From Bernardetia sp042180575 (GTDB lineage: Bacteria > Bacteroidota > Bacteroidia > Cytophagales > Bernardetiaceae), in NCBI RefSeq assembly GCF_042180575.1, contig NZ_CP170094.1, forward strand, positions 2,108,001-2,172,000: 64,000 bases of DNA, in the 5' to 3' direction. The notes below the pieces were generated by a model, which ran no database searches, had not been told where the DNA came from, and saw nothing but the letters and a program-made list of their open reading frames with translations. Shown here in pieces: positions 35,492 through 44,304 of this stretch. Within the stretch, counting starts at the first letter, position 1; each line of letters opens with the position of its first letter. The position numbers and the translations under genes were made by a program.

Positions 35492-36775
35492 ATGAAACAC
35501 CTCTATATATACATTTTAGCAGTTATCATCTTATCAAATTTCTCATCGTGTTCTCCTGCACATGAAGTATCAGCAAGTACAGACGATTCTTTGAAAGTCA
35601 TTGCCAACTTTGAACCTATCAAAGATTTTACAGAAAAACCAGATACTAACAAAATTACCTTTGCTTTTACTGGCGACTTAATGTGTCATGGTTCACAGTA
35701 CAAAGCCGTTTTTGAAGGAAATGACACGTATAATTTTATTCCAGTTTTTGAAGGAGTAAAGCCATTTTTATCGGCTGCTGATGTGATGGTCGGTAATTTG
35801 GAAACTGTTTTGGCAGGAGAAGGAAAAAACTATAAATCTTATCCACAATTCAACACACCAAACGCTTATGCCGATGCACTCAAAGATGCAGGTTTTGATA
35901 TTATCGTAACGGTAAATAACCATACTTACGACCAAGGAAAAGATGGTGTTTTGCGTACTCTAGATGAATTGGATAAGAGAAATTTTGAGGGTGTTTTGGG
36001 TTCGTATCGTTCACAGAAAGCGCAAGACGAAATAAAAGTATTTGAAAAAAATGATATTAAGTACAGTATCTTGGCTTATACACAGTTTTCGAATATTACA
36101 CTTCGTGAGTCTGAAAGTCATCTTTTTCAACTTATTGATACTGCAAAAGTAGGGCAAGACATTCAGAAAGCAAGAAAACAAGGTGCAGAAATTGTTTTGA
36201 TTCATTACCATTGGGGAGCAGAATATTTACCAGAACCAAATTCTTATCAAAAAATGATTACTGACAAAACCATCGAACTCGGTGCAGATGTAATCATTGG
36301 AGGACACCCACACGTTTTACAACCTTTGAAAAAGTATAAATCACAAGCAAATGCAACTTTAGATAGTGGAATTGTGGCTTATTCGATGGGAAATTTCTAT
36401 TCAGGACAAAGAAAACGTTATCGTCATAATGGAGCGATTGTTTGGCTGGAGATGGAAAAAGTAACAGAAAAAGACCCAAAAACGAAGGAGGAAGTATCAA
36501 AAATTGTCTTGAAAAATGTTGCTCATTTGCCTACGTGGGTCTATTATGGAAAAGTTCGTGATGCTTCTAAAAATGAATATCGTATTTATCCTGCTCAAAA
36601 TGATTCCATCCCTTTTTCGCCATTTTTGTCGTTAGATACACTTGATTTTATTTCAAAAAGTGGTAGAGTTTACCTCAATCAAAGTAGAAAAGACAGTGAT
36701 AATGCGCTACGAATGTATAATGTAGATAGCAAACATTTATTTTTGGATAAAGATGGAAAGGCTATTTTAAAGTAA
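35492..36775 (+). CDS. CapA/PgsA-like lipoprotein with metallophosphatase-type fold
   Basis: 427 residues. A lipoprotein signal (LAVIILSNFSSC) puts it in the periplasm or outer membrane. The PGA_cap domain shows its metal-site motifs: FAFTGDLMCHG, VMVGNLETVLAG, VTVNNHTYDQGKDGVLRTLDEL, VLIHYHWGAEY and IGGHPHVLQPL. In capsule systems CapA helps polymerise or release poly-gamma-glutamate. As an isolated gene here its actual substrate is unknown. Followed by a strong terminator. Confidence 0.88.
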   Translation: MKHLYIYILAVIILSNFSSCSPAHEVSASTDDSLKVIANFEPIKDFTEKPDTNKITFAFTGDLMCHGSQYKAVFEGNDTYNFIPVFEGVKPFLSAADVMVGNLETVLAGEGKNYKSYPQFNTPNAYADALKDAGFDIIVTVNNHTYDQGKDGVLRTLDELDKRNFEGVLGSYRSQKAQDEIKVFEKNDIKYSILAYTQFSNITLRESESHLFQLIDTAKVGQDIQKARKQGAEIVLIHYHWGAEYLPEPNSYQKMITDKTIELGADVIIGGHPHVLQPLKKYKSQANATLDSGIVAYSMGNFYSGQRKRYRHNGAIVWLEMEKVTEKDPKTKEEVSKIVLKNVAHLPTWVYYGKVRDASKNEYRIYPAQNDSIPFSPFLSLDTLDFISKSGRVYLNQSRKDSDNALRMYNVDSKHLFLDKDGKAILK

Positions 36776-36796
36776 TTCATAGATTCAGTTATAAAC

Positions 36797-36838
36797 AAAC
36801 TCCTCACTCTACTTTTTAATTAGAATGAGGAGTTTTTT
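36797..36838 (+). terminator. Terminator of the capA-like gene
   Basis: AAACTCCTCA and TGAGGAGTTT flank a short loop, followed by a T7 run. Confidence 0.8.
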
Positions 36839-37080
36839 TGTGATTGGAAGTCTTGTTTTCTACTAAAAACAAGCTCTGTTTCAGCTTGTAACAATTTATT
36901 TACAAAACTTTAAATCAAGAATAACAGAGTTCATTTTCAACCTAAAAAGTAATATTAATTCTTTTAATAATTATATTCAAAGTTATAGTAGCTGCTTAAA
37001 TTTTCTTTCTGTTTATTGAAATTTATAAAACTGTAATTATTTAGCAATCCTTTTTTTGTGTTTTTTGAGTGTGTTCCTAG

Positions 37081-37088
37081 TAATTTTG
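37081..37088 (+). promoter_or_regulatory. -7 box of the SpoIIE-type phosphatase gene
   Basis: TAATTTTG matches TAnnTTTG; TTTG at 37055-37058 is a possible -33 box. The start codon is 67 bases on. Confidence 0.45.
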
Positions 37089-37155
37089 TAGTCAAGAAAT
37101 AAAGCCTAATAAGGGAACAATTACCAGCTTACATTACGATTATAATTTTAAGGAA

Positions 37156-39048
37156 ATGAATCAAAATTTTACCAACTCTCATCTAGCAACTAAAAAATTT
37201 AGAGGCATAAAAAACAAGCTACAACTCTATTTTAGCATTTATTTGCTTCTAACAGCACTTATTATTGGTGCTATTTTTATGTTTTATGAAAAACGAGAAC
37301 GCATAGAAAATATTACCGACCTACTTACTCAACTTCATATTGATATTCAGACACTTAGTGGAATAGAAAAAGATTTTTTTACGTATGAAACGATTAATAC
37401 AGCATTTTTTGAAACAGGAAAAAGTGAATACTTAGATAGTCGTACCAAAAAATTATATGATATTCAACGCAATCTGACTGCTTTAAAAAATAGAGAAGAA
37501 TTACGTAATGAAGATATTGATAAAAAATTGTTCAAACTCAAGCAAGCAGTTGGAGAATATGAAGTGCTTTTTGAGCGATTAGTGCAACTTACAAAACGAA
37601 AAGGACATAAAGATTACGGAAAAGTAGGACAGATGCGTAAGTTTATTCATGAAATAGAAAACTCCAATTTGCCTTTCAGAAGAGAAAAACTATTGATGAT
37701 TAGAAGGCATGAAAAAGATTTTATGATTCGTAAAGAAGAAGATTATATCAACAAACTTTCGCTCGCTGTTCAAGATTTACGAGCAGAAATTAGAGAAACC
37801 ATAAAAGACAAAGAACGTCAAACAAACATGCTAGATTTACTTCGAAAGTATCAATATGCTTTTTTGGATATGGTAGATTATGAAAAACAAATTGGATTAA
37901 ATATTCACGAAGGAATGCGCCATCAAACACAGCAAAAAGCCTATCAAATTGCTGATATTATTGCAGAAATAAATAAAGAAGGCGAACACCAAGCACAAGA
38001 AATTACTTACAGAATAAAATATACACTTGGGGCAGTTATTCTTTTGTGTTTTATTTTGGGAATGGTGGTAAGTTATCTGATAAGTAAAAAATTGAGTTTG
38101 CCTGTTCGGCAGCTTTCAAAGTCTATTCATAAAGTTATCAAAAATGATTTTTCAGAAGATTTTAAAATAAATCCAATTATCACAAACGATGAAATAGGAT
38201 GGCTGTCAAAAGATTTTGGTTTGATGTTGGACAAAATACAAAGCAGTTTGCACGAAACCCAAGAAAAAACACAAGAAATTGAGCGTTCACAGATGCAGAT
38301 AATGGATTCTATTCGATATGCTCGTCAGATTCAAGATGCTGTTTTGCCTACTGAATCCGAACTTAATGAATATTTTATAGATAGTTTTGCTATTTACAAA
38401 CCTCAAAAAGTAGTTTCAGGAGATTTTTATTGGGTCTATCGTAAGAAGCGCAAAACATTTGTTGCTGTGGTGGATTGCACTGGACATGGCGTACCAGGAG
38501 CATTTATGTCGATGATTGGACAGACATTATTAAATAAAATTATCGGACAAAGTAAAATCTACGACCCTGCTATGATTTTAGAAGTCTTGCATTTGGAAAT
38601 TCAGCACGCCTTAAAGCAAAATGAAGGTAAAAATGATGATGGAATGGAAGTCGCTATTTGTGCCATTGAAAATACGGACTTAGGAAAACAAGTAACGTTT
38701 GCAGGAGCGCATCGCCCACTTTATTATGTACAAGGAGGGCAATTTTTGAAAGCAAAAGGAAATAACAGAAGTATAGGTGGAAAACAAAAGCAAGAAAATC
38801 AACAGTTTATAACACACACTATTCATTTGCAAGCAGGTGATATGCTTTACCTTACAACAGATGGATTTGCAGACCAAAATAATTCAAATAGAATAAAATA
38901 TGGAACGCAAAGACTAACACAATTTTTAGAGCAAATAAAAGATTATCCATTTGCCACCCAAAAACTAGAACTCACAAAAGAATTTGAAACCTTTAAGAAT
39001 GACGAACCTCAACGAGATGATATGACGATTTTAGGTTTGAGAGTGTAA
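37156..39048 (+). CDS. Membrane SpoIIE/PP2C-type serine phosphatase with HAMP domain
   Basis: 630 residues: membrane helix at about 30-48, a long helical periplasmic sensor region, second helix near 293-314 (AVILLCFILGMVVSYLIS), HAMP domain, then a coiled coil with IMDSIRYARQIQDAVLP, the linker typical of Bacteroidota SpoIIE proteins. The phosphatase domain has the metal-binding VVSGDFYWVY, VAVVDCTGHGVPGAFMSMIG and DDMTILGL elements. Such proteins dephosphorylate anti-sigma-factor antagonists or similar partner proteins. No partner gene is adjacent. Confidence 0.9.
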   Translation: MNQNFTNSHLATKKFRGIKNKLQLYFSIYLLLTALIIGAIFMFYEKRERIENITDLLTQLHIDIQTLSGIEKDFFTYETINTAFFETGKSEYLDSRTKKLYDIQRNLTALKNREELRNEDIDKKLFKLKQAVGEYEVLFERLVQLTKRKGHKDYGKVGQMRKFIHEIENSNLPFRREKLLMIRRHEKDFMIRKEEDYINKLSLAVQDLRAEIRETIKDKERQTNMLDLLRKYQYAFLDMVDYEKQIGLNIHEGMRHQTQQKAYQIADIIAEINKEGEHQAQEITYRIKYTLGAVILLCFILGMVVSYLISKKLSLPVRQLSKSIHKVIKNDFSEDFKINPIITNDEIGWLSKDFGLMLDKIQSSLHETQEKTQEIERSQMQIMDSIRYARQIQDAVLPTESELNEYFIDSFAIYKPQKVVSGDFYWVYRKKRKTFVAVVDCTGHGVPGAFMSMIGQTLLNKIIGQSKIYDPAMILEVLHLEIQHALKQNEGKNDDGMEVAICAIENTDLGKQVTFAGAHRPLYYVQGGQFLKAKGNNRSIGGKQKQENQQFITHTIHLQAGDMLYLTTDGFADQNNSNRIKYGTQRLTQFLEQIKDYPFATQKLELTKEFETFKNDEPQRDDMTILGLRV

Positions 39049-39049
39049 A

Positions 39050-39232
39050 TTGGGAATTAGGATAGTATCTATTGCTAGAGGTTCTTTAGGAGAATTAGAA
39101 ACACAAATTATTCTTTCTCATGAATTAGACTATGTAGATAAAAATACACAAGATAATTTATTACTAAAAGTAGAAAAAATAGGCAGACTAATAGGAGGAC
39201 TTATGAAATCATTGAAAGCGAAAACTTCCTAA
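39050..39232 (+). pseudogene. Truncated four-helix bundle protein (23S rRNA-intervening-sequence type)
   Basis: The frame encodes VSIARGSLGELETQIILSHELDY and a helical end, the C-terminal half of the S23/four-helix bundle family. The N-terminal half is missing and there is no ATG, only a TTG. The upstream junction contains a GGGAATTAGG motif that is repeated (in variants) just downstream, a possible deletion joint. Likely a decayed gene. Confidence 0.65.
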
Positions 39233-39277
39233 TTCCCATGTCCTATTTCCCAATTCCCACTCTCTAATTCCCATGTC

Positions 39278-40819
39278 CTAAACAGGTTGTTTAAAAGGCA
39301 ATTTGATTGTAAAAACAGAACCTTTTCCAATTTCACTTTCTACGCTAATTGTTCCGTGATGTGCTTCTACCATAGATTTGACATAACTAAGCCCTAATCC
39401 AAATCCTTTTACATTGTGGACATTTCCAGTCGGTACTCGGTAAAATTTATCAAAAATTTTGTTAACTACTTTCTTCGGAATTCCTTGTCCTTCATCAATA
39501 AATTTTATTTCAATTCCGTTTGAAGTATTTTGTGTTTGTACTTCTATACGTGGCGTATTGGGCGAATATTTATTTGCATTGTCTATCAAGTTTGAAATAA
39601 TGCTTGTAATATGTACTTGGTCGCCTTCCACAAGTGTTTGAGTTGCTTTCAAATCTGTAAAAATTTGTCCACCTCGGTTTTCTACCTGTACGGCACTGTT
39701 ACGGATTACTTTTTCTATAATCTTATGAATATCTAGTGATTTTATATTGAGTTTGAAGTCTTTTCTATCAAGTTTTGCAGCCTGTAATACTTTTTCTACC
39801 TGCGAACTCAGTCGTTTGCTTTCATCTGCAATTACTCCTAGATAGCGATTTGTTTTTTCTGGGTTTTGTTGAATGCTAGGGTCTTGCAAAATTTCACGAG
39901 TAAGTGAAATAGTAGCAATCGGTGTTTTGAACTCATGTGTCATATTATTTATAAAATCATTTGTTACTTCTGATACTTTTTTCTGACGAATAATTGTATA
40001 AATCGCAGCAGCAAAACAAAGAATTATGACACCAATAAAAATAATAGAAGAAGATAATATCATCGCCATCTTTCCTAATAAATACTTAGATTCAGTAGGA
40101 AAATAGATACACAACAAATTGTCTGGATTTTGCATATCATTTGGAAAAAGTTTGGTACAATAATTCGTTTCTACCAAACACTCACTATTGGTTGAAGGAG
40201 AAGCAAAAAACCACTGTTTTTGAGAGTGATTAAAAACTGCAAAATCATAATCTAGTGTAATTCCTTTATTTTGCATTTCTTCACGCAAAATAGAATCAAT
40301 GACAGGACGACTGGTACGTTGCCCAATGGGCTTTTCTTGATTTTGAAAAAATAACTTTTCAGCAATAATAGATACAATTTGAGATTTATTTATTCTTCGG
40401 CGTTTGTTTTCTTCCCACGCAATTTTTGGGTCACGAATATCATATTTTGCCATCGGTTGAAGGATAAGCTCAGTACTTTGGCTACTTGAAGTTAGTCCAT
40501 TTTTCACTTGAAATTGAAGTTCATAAGTGAGTGAGGAACTTGTATTTTGCGCTCTTGTAATAGAATCTAATGTAGAGATAAGCTGCCCACTCATTTGGTC
40601 AGCATTACTCTTCAAAACATAAATCGCCTCATGTTTTTCCAAACGAGCAGCTACTTTTTCTAATACTTGATGTATATTTTGCTTGAAGCGAGATTTATTG
40701 AGTGTTACAGTGGTAGTTATCCAATAAAACTGTAATCCTATCAGTCCTAACATTGCCAAACTCATCAGAGCAATAATATAGCGTACTTGTTTTGCGCCTA
40801 CTAATCCTTCTATTTTCAT
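39278..40819 (-). CDS. Two-helix sensor histidine kinase
   Basis: 513 residues: membrane helix at 13-33, periplasmic sensor region of ~210 residues, second helix at 252-275, then the DHp domain with H295 (NDFINNMTHEFKTPIATISL), the N box (ISNLIDNANKYSPN), G1 (DEGQGIP) and G2 (GFGLGLSYVKSM). No response regulator is next to it, so it is an orphan or its partner lies elsewhere. The periplasmic part was not recognised. Confidence 0.9.
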   Translation of the reverse strand: MKIEGLVGAKQVRYIIALMSLAMLGLIGLQFYWITTTVTLNKSRFKQNIHQVLEKVAARLEKHEAIYVLKSNADQMSGQLISTLDSITRAQNTSSSLTYELQFQVKNGLTSSSQSTELILQPMAKYDIRDPKIAWEENKRRRINKSQIVSIIAEKLFFQNQEKPIGQRTSRPVIDSILREEMQNKGITLDYDFAVFNHSQKQWFFASPSTNSECLVETNYCTKLFPNDMQNPDNLLCIYFPTESKYLLGKMAMILSSSIIFIGVIILCFAAAIYTIIRQKKVSEVTNDFINNMTHEFKTPIATISLTREILQDPSIQQNPEKTNRYLGVIADESKRLSSQVEKVLQAAKLDRKDFKLNIKSLDIHKIIEKVIRNSAVQVENRGGQIFTDLKATQTLVEGDQVHITSIISNLIDNANKYSPNTPRIEVQTQNTSNGIEIKFIDEGQGIPKKVVNKIFDKFYRVPTGNVHNVKGFGLGLSYVKSMVEAHHGTISVESEIGKGSVFTIKLPFKQPV

Positions 40820-41220
40820 ATTTTTATATCTTTTATAAGTATTCCCTCTTCGCTATTGTATTTCAACTGTATGCGTATTTTTTTTTGTTCTACTTATAAT
40901 TTGTAGGAGAGGTAAATGTATTTCCAAATAAGTTTTTTTGAGAGTTAAATTTTTTCTAAATGATGTATAATGACACTTTAGCCATTGTTTCTGATATGAA
41001 TTTATACAAAATAAAGCAATCCTTATTCTTTTAAAATGCACTTAACAAACTTTAACCCACTTACATTGAGGACTTTAAGAGTATTTACGAAAAGAGTAGT
41101 AAAAATTAGAAATTTTTGGGTTTAATTTCAAAGACTTCTATTAATTTTGTAATGTTAGGTTTAGCTGGAAAACTAGAAAATTAAGTTTTAGAAAATTTGT
41201 ATACAATACTCTTTATTTTA
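40820..41220. other. 401-bp intergenic region between divergent genes
   Basis: No ORF, strong hairpin or repeat recognised. It must contain the promoter of the sensor kinase on one side and of the small membrane protein on the other. Confidence 0.5.
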
Positions 41221-41580
41221 ATGGAAACACCTGAAACAAACAATACAAAATCTGACGATAGGAAAATAGTAAAAGAAAAGCTCTTGAAAGATGCTCTAAC
41301 GTTGAAAGGATATAACCGTTCTTACACAGATATTATTTTGCATCTAAAAGCTGAAACGGAGGATAAAGAATTGATACGTGAAATAGTAGCACACCTTGAA
41401 GAGTTAGATAAAAATAAGAAAAAAGGTCATTTTTTGAGTGCAAACTTAGTGATTGGACTTCTATGTATTTTAGCAGGAATAGGACTTTCTGTTTTTCTTT
41501 GGGATATAGGCTATGTTTCTACAATAAGTATTATTTTGATTGGAGTTGGAATCTTAACTATTGGAGGAAAATTTATGTAA
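41221..41580 (+). CDS. Small membrane protein of unknown function
   Basis: I chose the ATG at 41221 (METPETNN); an upstream ATG at 41197 adds eight residues. About 119 residues: a charged helical N-terminal half and two membrane helices at the end (LVIGLLCILAGIGLSVFLW; ISIILIGVGILTIGG). No family recognised. Confidence 0.55.
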   Translation: METPETNNTKSDDRKIVKEKLLKDALTLKGYNRSYTDIILHLKAETEDKELIREIVAHLEELDKNKKKGHFLSANLVIGLLCILAGIGLSVFLWDIGYVSTISIILIGVGILTIGGKFM

Positions 41581-41605
41581 AAATTAATGGCTAAAAAGAC
41601 ATTTT

Positions 41606-42646
41606 TTATCCCACAATATTAATTTCAGCTTCGATAGCAATTCCAAATTTATCAAAAACTGATTTTTGAATTTCTTTAGCTAGATTCCAAATTTCTTCTC
41701 CTTTTGCATTGCCATAATTTACCAAAACGAGAGCTTGATTTTTGTGTGCGCCTGTATTTCCGACTACTTTTCCTTTCCAACCACATCTTTCGATAAGCCA
41801 ACCAGCAGGAACTTTTGTTATTTCATCAGAAACAGGATAACCTACAATGCTAGGAAACTCTTCTTTTAATTTTTCAAACTGACTACTTGGAATTTCAGGA
41901 TTTTTGAAAAAACTTCCTCCATTTCCAATTTCTTTTGGGTTTGGTAATTTTGATTCTCTAATAGAAATAATTGCTTTACTGATTTGCTCAATAGTAGGAA
42001 TTTGATTGGCTTCTAAATTTAGTTCTTTTAAAGAATCTTGAATTGCTCCATAAGAGGTATTTAGAATATGATTTTTTTTAGTTAATCTAAATTCTACACC
42101 AAGAATGATATATTTGTCTTTTGCTTGATGCTTAAAAATACTACTACGATAACCAAACTGACATTCAGCATTCGAAATCCAAAATTGCTGTTTTGTTATT
42201 CTATCAATTACTTTTACTCGCTCTACCACATTACGAATTTCTACTCCATACGCTCCAATATTTTGCATCGGTGCAGCTCCTACCGTTCCAGGAATGAGAG
42301 ATAAATTTTCTATTCCTCCATACTTATTTTTCAAACAAAAAAGCACGAATTGATGCCAGTTTTCGCCAGCACCCACATAAAGAGTTATATCATCTTCGTT
42401 TTCATTTACTTTATCTATTCCTGCAATAGAATTTTTGATTACCAATCCATCAAAATCATTCAAAAAAAGAACATTACTTCCTCCTCCCAAAATAAAAATA
42501 GAAGAAAAATTTTCTTGTTCTACTATCTTTAAAATGGCTACTAATTCATCAACTGTTTTTACTTCTACAAAATTTTTGGCTGTGCAATCTATGCCGAACG
42601 TATTATATGATTTTAGAGATATGTTTTGTAGGATTTGAGGTTTCAT
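41606..42646 (-). CDS. murB: UDP-N-acetylenolpyruvoylglucosamine reductase
   Basis: Start placed at MKPQILQNISL (42646) rather than the ATG 27 bases upstream. About 346 residues. MurB reduces the enolpyruvyl group to give UDP-MurNAc in peptidoglycan synthesis, using FAD and NADPH. Seen: FAD loop ILGGGSNVLFLNDFDG, NLSLIPGTVGAAPMQNIGAYG, the Tyr in FGYRSSIFK, the proton-donor Ser in GNGGSFFKNP and the C-terminal Glu in AIEAEINIVG. These fit the type I enzyme. Confidence 0.96.
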   Translation of the reverse strand: MKPQILQNISLKSYNTFGIDCTAKNFVEVKTVDELVAILKIVEQENFSSIFILGGGSNVLFLNDFDGLVIKNSIAGIDKVNENEDDITLYVGAGENWHQFVLFCLKNKYGGIENLSLIPGTVGAAPMQNIGAYGVEIRNVVERVKVIDRITKQQFWISNAECQFGYRSSIFKHQAKDKYIILGVEFRLTKKNHILNTSYGAIQDSLKELNLEANQIPTIEQISKAIISIRESKLPNPKEIGNGGSFFKNPEIPSSQFEKLKEEFPSIVGYPVSDEITKVPAGWLIERCGWKGKVVGNTGAHKNQALVLVNYGNAKGEEIWNLAKEIQKSVFDKFGIAIEAEINIVG

Positions 42647-42733
42647 TTTCAAGAGTATTGTGTAAAAATTCAAAAATTTAGCTTAAATAAAAGTGTATAG
42701 TTTTAAAATCCAACTAACAACTTTTTTTATTTT

Positions 42734-42933
42734 ATTTATATTGTGTCATTTTATCCATTATTTCTAATTCAAAAGTCTTTTGAAATCTTAATCCATCTAG
42801 TAATTTTGTATTAATTACTTTGCTTTCTATTCGGCTATTCCACCAATCTTCTACAAAACTAGGAGCATACAAATGTATTTATTTCATTATTCCCAAATAC
42901 AATCATTTTTGGATATTCCTTTAGATATTCTTC
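42734..42933 (-). pseudogene. Frameshifted gene remnant between murB and the SMI1 gene
   Basis: On the minus strand one frame gives EYLKEYPKMIVFGNNEIN-TFVCS and stops; the next frame continues with PSFVEDWWNSRIESKVIN and ends in MDKMTQYK before a TAA. Both parts read like one protein with a frameshift near 42870. It starts with no ATG, so the N-terminal part is lost. No family recognised; it directly follows the SMI1 gene. Confidence 0.55.
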
Positions 42934-43452
42934 TTAAGTATCAAAAGTACTTTCATGTACTAATCCTTTTATGAATGTTTCAAAATTTTCAGCTAAAAAT
43001 GTGATTCTATAATCTGATTCTTGGTCGACATGAACAACTTGAGGTTCTCCTTGCTTACCGTTTTTGCGATAATCAAGCATTATCATATCGTGTCCAGCAG
43101 AAGGACAATCACAAATACAAACTCCTATATTCGGATACTCCCACTCATCAATCATAAACTGGCTACCCAAATCACCACAAAGTGAATATGTTTTTTGCCT
43201 TCCAATTCCTAAAATACCTGTGATGGCAACATGATTATCTGCCCACGATGTTGCTTTATTTGTAGGAAAACAAGTGTTTTTAGGAGTTCCTCCATTTTGA
43301 ATTTTCATCATTTCGATATAGAATTTTGGCAGCTTATAACCTAATTCTTTTTCAATAGAATCTACTAATTCATTAGATGGGAACACACACACATATTCTT
43401 TTAGTGTGTAATCACTATTTTCCCAAAACTCTTCGAAGTTGATTTCTTTCAT
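42934..43452 (-). CDS. SMI1/KNR4 family protein
   Basis: 172 residues of the SMI1/KNR4 (SUKH) fold: FPSNELVDSIEKELGYKLPKFYIEMMKIQNGG near the start, the GILGIGRQ strand, DLGSQFMIDEWEYPNIGVCICDCPSAGHDMIMLDYR and a C-terminal AENFETFIKGL. In bacteria many members are immunity proteins for polymorphic toxins, but no toxin is nearby. Single gene. Confidence 0.85.
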   Translation of the reverse strand: MKEINFEEFWENSDYTLKEYVCVFPSNELVDSIEKELGYKLPKFYIEMMKIQNGGTPKNTCFPTNKATSWADNHVAITGILGIGRQKTYSLCGDLGSQFMIDEWEYPNIGVCICDCPSAGHDMIMLDYRKNGKQGEPQVVHVDQESDYRITFLAENFETFIKGLVHESTFDT

Positions 43453-43472
43453 TATTTTTTAATTAAATTTTC

Positions 43473-43497
43473 TCCAAAATAGCCATATAAAATCCAT
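43473..43497 (-). repeat. Second copy of the 3' end of the RsmB-like gene
   Basis: 25 bases identical to 44315-44339, which encode the end of the RsmB-like protein (..GFYMAIL). The copy overlaps the stop of the lipoprotein gene and leads into the SMI1 promoter region. The lipoprotein gene lies between the two copies. Confidence 0.8.
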
Positions 43498-44222
43498 TAC
43501 TTTTTCTCAGCATCAAGACTTAGATAAATTATTTTATGTGTTGAAGTATCCATTGAAAAGGTTATATGCGTAATTTTATCGTAGTCTTTTCGTTTTGCTC
43601 CCATAATAACTCTTAGTTGATACTTTGTCCCATCTTTGAAGTAAAATGAGCTTGGTAAAGAAGTCTCTATCTTACCCAAATTAGTCTCACTCAGTTCAAA
43701 CATTTCTTCAACAACGCTTTTTGTATCTTTCGTCTGAAAATCATGGTAAGAAAAATCCACAGAATCTTTAACTACCGTTTGCATAAATTTACTTGCATTC
43801 TCTAAACATAAACTTGCAGCTTTCAATTCTTGAAGAGTGTACTGCCTTTTGTATTTTTTACCTGTGTGGCTCAAAATCGACACTCCAAACTTAGTAAATG
43901 AAGAGTTATCTCCTATTGACTGATATAGTAAAAGACTACCCAAACTAGCTACTCTTTTAGCATACATCTCAAAACTCTCATCCAAGATTTTCAAATCATA
44001 GACTTTCATTGTCAATATATACTCCTCATTATCTCCTGCAAGAGGCTTAAATGCTTTTACATTCCACTTATAGGAACAAGGTACTTGATGAGAGTCAAGA
44101 AACTGCGAAAATACTACACTCGCAGCTTTTACATCATCTGAGGTCTTTTCAATATTAGGTTTACAACTATATAAAACTATTAGACAGATAGTGATTGATA
44201 GAATATGAAACTTCTTTTTCAT
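43497..44222 (-). CDS. Lipoprotein of unknown function
   Basis: 241 residues with a lipoprotein signal (ICLIVLYSC) and a soluble body with several short acidic and Ser/Thr-rich segments. No domain recognised. It sits between the RsmB-like gene and a repeated piece of that gene's 3' end, so it looks like a newcomer at this locus. Confidence 0.65.
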   Translation of the reverse strand: MKKKFHILSITICLIVLYSCKPNIEKTSDDVKAASVVFSQFLDSHQVPCSYKWNVKAFKPLAGDNEEYILTMKVYDLKILDESFEMYAKRVASLGSLLLYQSIGDNSSFTKFGVSILSHTGKKYKRQYTLQELKAASLCLENASKFMQTVVKDSVDFSYHDFQTKDTKSVVEEMFELSETNLGKIETSLPSSFYFKDGTKYQLRVIMGAKRKDYDKITHITFSMDTSTHKIIYLSLDAEKK

Positions 44223-44304
44223 CTTATGAAATTGGTAATTTGAAAATATAATTAGATATATAATTACGTGGTAAAATCTAATAAGGTTATGTCATAAAAA
44301 CAAG

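Noticed and set aside
39050..39232. Intact small gene for a four-helix bundle protein
   Set aside because: The conserved N-terminal half and a proper start codon are missing.
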